Assembly: GCA_002336245.1 (NCBI GenBank)
Contig: DDDG01000017.1
Coordinates: 1-6,633, forward strand
DNA from: Flavobacteriales bacterium UBA1986
Lineage (GTDB): Bacteria; Bacteroidota; Bacteroidia; Flavobacteriales_G; Salibacteraceae
Direction of reading: 5' to 3'
Length of the DNA stretch: 6,633 nucleotides
Of this stretch, positions 1-5,731 are shown piece by piece (positions within the stretch are counted from its first letter, which is position 1; every line of letters begins with the position of its first letter). The translations under genes were made by a program, and so were the position numbers. The notes below the pieces were generated by a model. It did not search any database, was not told the origin of the DNA, and saw only the letters and a list, made by a program, of their open reading frames with translations.

Positions 1-934
1 CATCCTCAAAAGACTGAACCATTTTCCCTGTTCCAAACCATGGAAGCAGGCCGCCTTTCTTCGCAGTTCCTTTATCGTCGGAAAATTGTTCAGCTAAGGT
101 CTCGAAGGATTCGCCAGCTTTTAACTTGTCGAAAATCTCAATTGCCTTTTTCTCGGAGTTCTTCAATTCTTCTGCCGAAGCATCGGGCTTGTTTCGAACC
201 ATGATGTGGGCCGTGCGAATCTGACCTCTTGCAGCCCGACGATCTTTCACATAAATGATGTGGTAACCAAATCGCGTTCGCACTGGGTCACTCACTTCAC
301 CTTTTTTGGTGTTATAGGCTGCTGTTTCAAAAGGGTAGACCATATCAAAAGCAGAGAAATATCCTAAGTCTTCACCAATTGTGCCTTCGTCAGAATCGTT
401 TGTAAAACTTCGAATCATTCGCTCGAAGTCGCGCTGAGTTTTTAAGCGTGCCTTCATGGACTTCATCTTCCGAAACATTTTCATAGAATCTTCCGGACTG
501 GCGTCTGGCTCAATTTTAATGAGAAGGTGCAACGCATTAACCTCTTCCAAAAGGCGATTCGCAGCTTCTTCAACCAATTGGTCTGTGACCTTTTGATCGG
601 TTAAGTATGGCTGAGCAAGCTGCCTGCGGTAACCCGCCAATTCCTTTTGAAGGCTACTGATGGTGTCGTAACCGAGCGTTTCGGCCTCTTTAACTTTCAA
701 TTTAAAATTGATGAACAGCTCTAAGTATTCATCAACCGTTTTTGGGTCGATGGCTTTGGCCGTGACATTGTTTTTGGAGTAGACCTTCCAAAACTCATCG
801 ACGGTCACACTTTCTTCTCCAACATTCAAAAGAACGGGTTCGGTGATGACAAATGGATCTTTTTGAGCAAAAGAGTTGGTGCCCAATGTGAATAGGAAGA
901 ACACTGAGCAGATTAGCTTCAATTTCTTATTCAT
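1..934 (-). CDS. SurA-like periplasmic peptidylprolyl isomerase (PpiC/parvulin type), C-terminus cut by window edge
   Basis: Likely a folding chaperone and prolyl cis-trans isomerase for outer-membrane or secreted proteins in the periplasm. Translation from the ATG at 934-932 gives 311 residues before the left edge. Residues 1-23 form a Sec signal peptide (MNKK, hydrophobic stretch, probable cleavage after SFA before Gln24). Residues about 30-130 form a helical SurA-type N-terminal region (LNVGEESVTVDEFWKVYSKN, then FINFKLKVKEAETLGYD). A first parvulin domain spans about 133-232, with NALHLLIK (His136), DLGYFS near 190 and RFGYHII (His225). A second begins near 239 (RTAHIMV, His243) and reaches FSDDKGTAKKGG and LPWFGTGKMV at the edge. 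Bacteroidota homologues usually run a few hundred residues further, so much of the C-terminus is missing here. No Shine-Dalgarno is visible. The start lies 14 bases after the guaB stop, suggesting co-transcription. The family call is firm; the substrate is unknown. Confidence 0.93.
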   Translation of the reverse strand, partial: MNKKLKLICSVFFLFTLGTNSFAQKDPFVITEPVLLNVGEESVTVDEFWKVYSKNNVTAKAIDPKTVDEYLELFINFKLKVKEAETLGYDTISSLQKELAGYRRQLAQPYLTDQKVTDQLVEEAANRLLEEVNALHLLIKIEPDASPEDSMKMFRKMKSMKARLKTQRDFERMIRSFTNDSDEGTIGEDLGYFSAFDMVYPFETAAYNTKKGEVSDPVRTRFGYHIIYVKDRRAARGQIRTAHIMVRNKPDASAEELKNSEKKAIEIFDKLKAGESFETLAEQFSDDKGTAKKGGLLPWFGTGKMVQSFED

Positions 935-948
935 AATAATTCAATAAT

Positions 949-2421
949 TTATTTTCTACTGTAATTCGGAGCTTCGCGGGTAATGAAAACATCGTGTGGA
1001 TGGTTTTCAATTACACCAGCTGATGTAATGCGCACAAACTGCGCTTGCTTGAGGGCATTCAAATTCTGTGCCCCGCAATATCCCATTCCTGCTCTCAGCC
1101 CTCCAATGAGCTGATAGACAATCTCGGCGAGTTTCCCCTTGTAAGGAACGCGGCCAGAAATTCCTTCAGGAACAAGTTTTTTAATGTCGTCCTCCGCATC
1201 CTGGAAATAACGATCCTTTGAACCTTTTTGCATGGCTTCAATGGAGCCCATTCCCCGATAAGACTTAAATCTTCTGCCTTCGTATATGATGAGTTCACCA
1301 GGTGACTCTTCAACGCCTGCGAAGAGCGAACCCGCCATCACCGTATGCGCTCCAGCCGCTAGAGCCTTCACAATATCACCTGAAAAACGAATTCCTCCAT
1401 CGGCGATCAATGGAACGCCAGTTCCTTCCAAGGCGGCAGAGACTTCCATAATGGCAGTAAGTTGAGGAACTCCAACTCCAGCAATCACACGCGTTGTGCA
1501 AATGGAGCCCGGACCGATACCAACCTTCACTCCGTCTGCTCCTGCCTTCACCAAAGCTTTGGCTGCTTCAGCTGTGGCGATGTTTCCTCCAATAACTTCC
1601 AATTCAGGAAATTTGGATTTCACTTTCTTCACCATATCGAGGACGGCGATGGAATGTCCATGTGCCGTATCTATGATTATTGCATCAACTCCCGCATTAA
1701 CAAGTGCTTCTACTCTTTCTATAGTATCTGGGGTTACTCCAACTGCCGCCGCAACACGTAAACGGCCATAGGTATCCTTACAGGCATTTGGCTTTACACG
1801 AGTTTTGATGATGTCTTTGAATGTAATTAAGCCAATGAGCTTGTTCGATTCGTCAACTACTGGTAGCTTTTCAATCTTATGCTCTTGGAGAATATCCTCT
1901 GCCTTAGCCAAGTCGGTATTCTCAGCGGCTGTGATGAGTCCTTTACTGGTCATCACCTCGCTGATCGGACGAGACATTTCTTTTTCAAAACGCAAGTCTC
2001 GATTGGTGATAATACCTACTAAAATTCTATCAGAGTCTACGACTGGAATTCCTCCAATCGAATGTTCCTTCATAAGGCTGAGTGCATCTCCCACAGTTTC
2101 TTTTGGTCCAATGGTAACTGGATCTTGAATCATTCCACTTTCAGAACGCTTTACACGGCGGACTTCAACAGCTTGAGCTTCAATGGGCATGTTCTTATGT
2201 AAAACACCTATCCCTCCCTCTTGTGCAATGGCAATGGCTAAACCAGACTCTGTAACCGTGTCCATGGCGGCAGACACCAATGGAGTCGGCAATACAATGT
2301 TTCTTGAAAAGTGCGACGAGATGTCCACATTTCTAGGAAATACTTCCGAATAATTTGGAATAAGGAGAACATCATCGAAGGTCAGGCCTTCTTGCAGAAT
2401 CTTTGGTCTTTCGCTTTCCAT
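949..2421 (-). CDS. guaB: Inosine-5'-monophosphate dehydrogenase
   Basis: Cytosolic enzyme oxidising IMP to XMP with NAD+, the committed step of guanine nucleotide synthesis. The 490-residue product has the usual bacterial IMPDH length and starts at the ATG at 2421-2419. The N-terminus shows LTFDDVLL (13-20). A Bateman module of two CBS domains lies at about 97-146 (MIQDPVTIGP, GGIPVVD, VGIITNRDL) and 153-205 (ISEVMTS, KLPVVD, LIGLITFKDI). The TIM barrel resumes with DTAHGHS (251-257). The catalytic loop GIGPGSICTT places the nucleophilic Cys at 308. DGGIR (341-345) binds the IMP phosphate, and KSYRGMGS (386-393) follows. The flap carries the Arg404-Tyr405 dyad (SKDRYFQ) and EGISGRVPYKG (419-429). 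No key residue is missing. A TAACTTTG box lies 31 bases upstream of the start. The downstream partner is the SurA-like isomerase, 14 bases away. CBS domains imply allosteric control by purine nucleotides, as known for the family. Confidence 0.98.
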   Translation of the reverse strand: MESERPKILQEGLTFDDVLLIPNYSEVFPRNVDISSHFSRNIVLPTPLVSAAMDTVTESGLAIAIAQEGGIGVLHKNMPIEAQAVEVRRVKRSESGMIQDPVTIGPKETVGDALSLMKEHSIGGIPVVDSDRILVGIITNRDLRFEKEMSRPISEVMTSKGLITAAENTDLAKAEDILQEHKIEKLPVVDESNKLIGLITFKDIIKTRVKPNACKDTYGRLRVAAAVGVTPDTIERVEALVNAGVDAIIIDTAHGHSIAVLDMVKKVKSKFPELEVIGGNIATAEAAKALVKAGADGVKVGIGPGSICTTRVIAGVGVPQLTAIMEVSAALEGTGVPLIADGGIRFSGDIVKALAAGAHTVMAGSLFAGVEESPGELIIYEGRRFKSYRGMGSIEAMQKGSKDRYFQDAEDDIKKLVPEGISGRVPYKGKLAEIVYQLIGGLRAGMGYCGAQNLNALKQAQFVRITSAGVIENHPHDVFITREAPNYSRK

Positions 2422-2451
2422 ACGCCGATTGCAGCTATTTTAAAAATTGCG

Positions 2452-2459
2452 CAAAGTTA
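2452..2459 (-). promoter_or_regulatory. Putative Bacteroidota -7 box for guaB and the downstream isomerase gene
   Basis: On the minus strand this reads TAACTTTG, an exact match to the TAnnTTTG consensus. Its last base is 31 bases from the guaB ATG, giving an untranslated leader of about 25 bases. I see no convincing TTG/TTTG -33 element at the expected 19-21 base spacing (that position reads GGCGCC), so the call rests on the -7 box and its placement. The adjoining 8-base palindrome TTGCGCAA (2447-2454) overlaps the expected transcription start. It may be chance. Confidence 0.5.
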
Positions 2460-2519
2460 ATCTTTTGACCCTAGAATTGGCGCCTAAAAAACGCAGGCAA
2501 ATACCAAGAAATTATAACA

Positions 2520-4601
2520 CTAACGGAGCAGGGTGAAACTCCCTTTTCGGTCGACAACTGACCCTCTCTCAGTCGTTAATCTGAGATGATAGATGTATGC
2601 TCCAATTGGATGGGGGTTGCCATTTCCATCAAAACCACTCCATCCTCTGAAATCGTTTTGATCGATCACATAGACCAATTGCCCCCAACGATCGTAAATT
2701 TTACATTCATAATTCTGGGGATTAATGTAGGGTGTAACGGGTTTGAAAAATTCGTTTGTCCCGTCTCTATTTGGAGAGAAAGCTGTCGGGATGTAAAGGT
2801 CTGATTCAAAGGACACGCAAACTCTGTTTGAGCGACTCGTATCGACGATTCCAAATGTGTTTCGGCTTCTCTCTCTCGCCTCCACGAAGTAGCATATTTT
2901 GGATCCTTGTTGTTGAAACTCTGCAAGATCATCTTCAAGTTCAAAGACATCCTTTGCGCCTTTATAAATAATCTCAGAATCAGTTTCGTTGTTAATCACC
3001 CGGAACATCTCATAATGACCAACCCCATCCCCATAAGCTAACCAGTCGGTGTATTCCGTCCAGTTTAGGGTGTTATTGAAATTGTATTTGTCAGGAAAAA
3101 TCTTCAGATGTAAGGTGCGCGCATAATTTGATCGCAACAAGATTTGATCGCAATTGTCAATCGCATCGACTCGGTAAGTGTATTCGTGCATTTCAGGATA
3201 CGCTGAACTATCTGTGTACTCTATCAACCAATCATCATCTCCCAAAATGAGCGTGTCGATGGTTTCAAAAGGACCATCCACAGAAAGGCCTCGCTTAATC
3301 TCATAATAGACTACGATTCCAAGATCAAGGGAACTGTCAACATAACAAGAGAGCTCAACATTGTTGTCTTCAGTAACGCTTACTTTATTCAAATACTGGT
3401 AGGAGGGGTATGTCAAATTTGGAAAAGCAACACAGACCAAGTCAGATTGTGAGCTCGACAACTGCACACCAGCACCATTTGCCCGAACGATGTAGCAATA
3501 GATTTTCGTAGCATCGATTCCTGAGTGCACAAAGCTTCGTTCATTCGGATCTGTGGTCCCCAACAAGGTGTATGGACCTCCAGCTTCAGACATAAGTATT
3601 GTGTAGCCGTTCACTACATTCCAGCCTTTGTAGGCAGTCCAACTAAGAGTAATGCTTCGTTCGCAAAGGTCGCGCGTGAAGCTTAAATTCATCGTCTCAT
3701 GCTCTCGAACTCCAGGAGTCACATTTCCGCATGAATCAATGGCCGCAATTTCATAGGCAAGACTTTGATTGAAATAATCAAGACCAGTTTCATTATCTAC
3801 ATATACGTTGGTTAAACGTCCGCTTACCGTATCTAGTGGAGTTGCTGGATTCAATCTAGTGATGGTATATCCAGTAACATCGGGCGAACTGCTAGGGCTC
3901 CACGAGATTGAAATCGTACCAGTAAAATTATCAATGGAGATGCTGTCAATTTCTGGAGCGCGGGGAGGTGTGTTGTCGATCAAGTTTTCCTTCGCAACAG
4001 TAGAAACAGAATAACATGCGATTGCATCTTGAACTCTTACTCGGTAGTAAACTGTGTCGTTGCATCGAGAAATGGAATCAGCAAAACTCTCATTACCATA
4101 GGCCTGACCACTGATATTTGCCCACATTCCTAATCCTACTCGTCGCTGGACTTCGTAGCCCCCATTGCTCGGAATGGGAGTGCCGTGAATTGGATTCCAA
4201 TTCAATTGACCCGCATAGTCTTGCTGCCAAAGAGTCAAGTTCATACGCATCGGACTAATCGTATCCGAAGAACTGCTGTTTTGCAGGCTACCATCATTAA
4301 ACACAGTCTGAACAAAGTAATAATGGGTGTTAAAATTGTTCACAATAGCCCCCGCATGATTGTAAGAAGCCGTCGCAAATGTTGGAATGCTTACAAGAAG
4401 ATTGAAGGGGCCTGTTGGATTGATCGATTCAAAGATTTGATACTCTACAAATTCTATTGGATTACCAATTGGAGGAAACCATGAAATGGTCACGCCGCTA
4501 GCGCTGTCGACGCTTACACACCGCATAGTTGGTGGGTCGAGTGCCGCCCTAAGACCTATAGAAAGGAAAAGGAGTGTTATGATTCCAAGTAGCTTCTTCA
4601 C
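2520..4601 (-). CDS. Exported fibronectin-III-like repeat protein with CHU_C (T9SS type B) sorting domain
   Basis: A 693-residue protein probably exported by Sec and then delivered to the cell surface or medium by T9SS; its ligand is unknown. From the GTG at 4601-4599, residues 1-19 form a clean signal peptide (MKKLLGIITLLFLSIGLRA). About six beta-sandwich, fibronectin-III-like modules follow at roughly 20-115, 116-209, 212-303, 304-393, 394-500 and 501-597, with ISW/LSW/LNW strand-B tryptophans and GYTI/HYEM strand-C motifs. Residues about 602-693 are the CHU_C domain: YIPTAFSPNRDGTNEFF, CKIYDRWGQLVY, GWSGFDGNG, GAYIYHL and a terminal RKGSFTLL. No enzymatic motif is visible, so adhesin or structural surface protein is my inference. 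The frame is open further upstream to a TTG at 4628, but that would put a charged leader before the signal peptide and overlaps the -7 box; I reject it. Type B cargo generally depends on a PorP/SprF-type partner, and none is encoded here. It ends 98 bases before guaB. Confidence 0.92.
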   Translation of the reverse strand: MKKLLGIITLLFLSIGLRAALDPPTMRCVSVDSASGVTISWFPPIGNPIEFVEYQIFESINPTGPFNLLVSIPTFATASYNHAGAIVNNFNTHYYFVQTVFNDGSLQNSSSSDTISPMRMNLTLWQQDYAGQLNWNPIHGTPIPSNGGYEVQRRVGLGMWANISGQAYGNESFADSISRCNDTVYYRVRVQDAIACYSVSTVAKENLIDNTPPRAPEIDSISIDNFTGTISISWSPSSSPDVTGYTITRLNPATPLDTVSGRLTNVYVDNETGLDYFNQSLAYEIAAIDSCGNVTPGVREHETMNLSFTRDLCERSITLSWTAYKGWNVVNGYTILMSEAGGPYTLLGTTDPNERSFVHSGIDATKIYCYIVRANGAGVQLSSSQSDLVCVAFPNLTYPSYQYLNKVSVTEDNNVELSCYVDSSLDLGIVVYYEIKRGLSVDGPFETIDTLILGDDDWLIEYTDSSAYPEMHEYTYRVDAIDNCDQILLRSNYARTLHLKIFPDKYNFNNTLNWTEYTDWLAYGDGVGHYEMFRVINNETDSEIIYKGAKDVFELEDDLAEFQQQGSKICYFVEARERSRNTFGIVDTSRSNRVCVSFESDLYIPTAFSPNRDGTNEFFKPVTPYINPQNYECKIYDRWGQLVYVIDQNDFRGWSGFDGNGNPHPIGAYIYHLRLTTERGSVVDRKGSFTLLR

Positions 4602-4625
4602 AATTCTGTAACGAATCAAGTTGTG

Positions 4626-4633
4626 CAAAAGTA
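4626..4633 (-). promoter_or_regulatory. Putative Bacteroidota -7 box for the CHU_C protein gene
   Basis: The minus strand reads TACTTTTG, an exact TAnnTTTG match. It ends 25 bases before the GTG start at 4601, predicting transcription to begin near 4620 and a leader of about 20 bases. The box physically overlaps the upstream alternative TTG start (4628-4626), which supports the GTG. No clear -33 TTG element is seen at 19-21 bases spacing. Confidence 0.5.
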
Positions 4634-4683
4634 TGAATTGTGGCCTTCGTCAGCTCTTAGGAAAGCTCGACTTGATTGAATGC

Positions 4684-4701
4684 TCTGCCACTTTTGGCAG
4701 A
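4684..4701 (-). terminator. Stem-loop just after the NMO/FabK-family gene, possible terminator without U-tract
   Basis: A perfect 7-base-pair stem (4684-4690 with 4695-4701) closes a 4-base loop, starting 5 bases beyond the TAA stop at 4706. Placement suggests a transcript 3' end or RNA-stabilising hairpin. No T-run follows on the minus strand (GCATTCAATC comes next), so it is not a canonical intrinsic terminator. The next gene has its own candidate promoter, consistent with some termination here. Confidence 0.4.
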
Positions 4702-4705
4702 ATCC

Positions 4706-5656
4706 TTAAAACGTAAAGCGATCTCCTTTCAGCCCAGCAGCGGCTTGATGATATTCTTCAAGAATGTTTGCCACGATTTGAGCGGCGGGTAAAACATCAT
4801 TCAGCTGTGAGGAAATCTGACCAATTTCCAATTCTCCGTTTTCCAAATCTCCTTCGAACATTCCCTTTTTAGCTCGGCCTCTTCCGAGCAAGTTTCGAAG
4901 TTCTTCAACAGAAGCTTCAGCCTTGTATGCATTTTGAATTTCTTGGTAGAAGTCGTTCTTAATTAGGCGAACTGGGGTGAGTTCCTTTAAGGTGAGTTCC
5001 GTCTCACCTTCCTGCGCACTCAAAACTGCCTTTTTAAAATTTGGGTGTGCCGATGATTCTTCAGAAGCCACAAAGCGGCTCCCTATTTGAACTCCGTCTG
5101 CTCCCAAAATCATAGCAGCCAACATGGCTTGACCAGAAGCGATGCCTCCTGCTGCGATCAATGGAATGTCAATAGCCTTTGCCACTTGAGGAATGAGCAC
5201 CAGAGTAGTAGTCTCTTCACGACCATTGTGTCCTCCAGCTTCAAAACCTTCAGCTACGACTGCATCCACACCGGCATCCTGCGATTTCAAGGCAAACTTC
5301 ACGCTCGACACCACATGAACAACTTTAATCCCTTTTGATTTTAAATAGGAAGTGTAGGTTTTTGGGTTCCCTGCGGAGGTGAACACGATTGGCACCTTGT
5401 ACTTCACAATAGTTTCAACGTGCTTTTCGATGTCGGGGTATAATAAAGGTAAGTTGACCGCGTACGGCTTTGATGTTGCCAATTTGATTTTGCTCAGATG
5501 TTCGTCAAGAATTTCAGGATACATGGAACCTGCTCCAATTATTCCCAGTCCTCCAGAATTAGACACTGCCGATGCCAACTGCCAGGGTGAACACCAAATC
5601 ATTCCTGCCTGCACTATAGGCAGCTTTATCCCAAATAAGTTTGTCAGTCTATTCAT
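4706..5656 (-). CDS. FMN-dependent nitronate monooxygenase / FabK-type enoyl-ACP reductase family protein
   Basis: A 316-residue cytosolic TIM-barrel flavoprotein of the 2-nitropropane dioxygenase superfamily. Members oxidise alkyl nitronates, reduce quinones, or (FabK) reduce enoyl-ACP in fatty-acid synthesis. Visible motifs: PIVQAGMIWCSPWQLASAVS (13-32), GGLGIIGAGSM (35-45), SAGNP (94-98), AEGFEAGGHNG (135-145) with the conserved active-site His143, PLIAAGGIA (165-173), phosphate-binding GVQIGSRF (188-195) and ESSAHPNFKKA (200-210). The EAGGHxG, AAGGI and GxRF motifs and the length also match FabK (about 320 residues), and His143 corresponds to the FabK active-site histidine. Sequence alone does not settle the reaction. 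No lipid-synthesis gene is adjacent. The ATG at 5656-5654 begins directly at the family's conserved N-terminus, with GGAG eight bases upstream. The gene is divergent from the PorG-like gene and upstream of the CHU_C gene on the same strand, 104 bases away. Confidence 0.9.
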   Translation of the reverse strand: MNRLTNLFGIKLPIVQAGMIWCSPWQLASAVSNSGGLGIIGAGSMYPEILDEHLSKIKLATSKPYAVNLPLLYPDIEKHVETIVKYKVPIVFTSAGNPKTYTSYLKSKGIKVVHVVSSVKFALKSQDAGVDAVVAEGFEAGGHNGREETTTLVLIPQVAKAIDIPLIAAGGIASGQAMLAAMILGADGVQIGSRFVASEESSAHPNFKKAVLSAQEGETELTLKELTPVRLIKNDFYQEIQNAYKAEASVEELRNLLGRGRAKKGMFEGDLENGELEIGQISSQLNDVLPAAQIVANILEEYHQAAAGLKGDRFTF

Positions 5657-5664
5657 AGCTTAAT

Positions 5665-5668
5665 CTCC
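5665..5668 (-). promoter_or_regulatory. Possible Shine-Dalgarno (GGAG) for the NMO/FabK-family gene
   Basis: GGAG on the minus strand sits 8 bases before the ATG at 5656, a normal Shine-Dalgarno spacing. The other starts in this window have none, as is usual in Bacteroidota, so this may be coincidental; it does agree with the chosen start. Confidence 0.3.
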
Positions 5669-5673
5669 GTCAA

Positions 5674-5680
5674 CAAAGTA
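5674..5680 (-). promoter_or_regulatory. Weak -7-like box for the NMO/FabK-family gene
   Basis: The minus strand reads TACTTTG, one base shorter than TAnnTTTG, ending 18 bases before the ATG at 5656. Its placement in a 75-base divergent gap makes a promoter here likely, but the match is imperfect and no -33 element is evident. Confidence 0.3.
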
Positions 5681-5706
5681 TGCGCTTTTCTGGAATAAAA
5701 AAAATG

Positions 5707-5714
5707 TACTTTTG
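5707..5714 (+). promoter_or_regulatory. Putative Bacteroidota -7 box for the PorG-like gene
   Basis: Plus strand TACTTTTG is an exact TAnnTTTG match, 17 bases before the ATG at 5732 and identical to the box upstream of the CHU_C gene. An A-tract (5697-5704) lies just upstream; the -33 position has only T-rich sequence (cttttctgg near 5685-5693), not a clear TTTG. The leader would be about 10-12 bases. Confidence 0.5.
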
Positions 5715-5731
5715 GGGCTTCCTAGTCAAGA

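Noticed and set aside
1462..2128. Open frames on the plus strand opposite guaB (1462-1761, 1496-1771, 1805-2128).
   Set aside because: They are antisense shadows of a highly conserved gene, with no family resemblance and no own promoter box.
2422..2519. Guanine/purine riboswitch or T-rich intrinsic terminator upstream of guaB.
   Set aside because: The gap is 98 bases, the predicted leader about 25 bases, and no purine-aptamer core or adequate stem is visible. The TTTTTT run near 2486-2491 is not preceded by more than a weak 4-bp stem.
2586..2971. Short open frames in other phases and strands over the CHU_C region (2586-2804, 2666-2950, 2756-2971).
   Set aside because: They overlap the conserved CHU_C and last module coding sequence and show low-complexity or random composition.
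2811..4544. Nucleotide-level tandem repeats in the module region.
   Set aside because: The module similarity is only at protein pattern level; I see no long identical DNA repeats, so there is no sign of recent repeat expansion or contraction.
4599..4628. Longer version of the CHU_C protein from a TTG at 4628.
   Set aside because: It places extra residues ahead of a good signal peptide and overlaps the TACTTTTG promoter box; GTG at 4601 fits better.
5087..5663. Plus-strand open frames opposite the flavoenzyme gene (5087-5338, 5379-5663).
   Set aside because: The minus-strand product is a complete, recognisable enzyme; these frames encode nothing recognisable.
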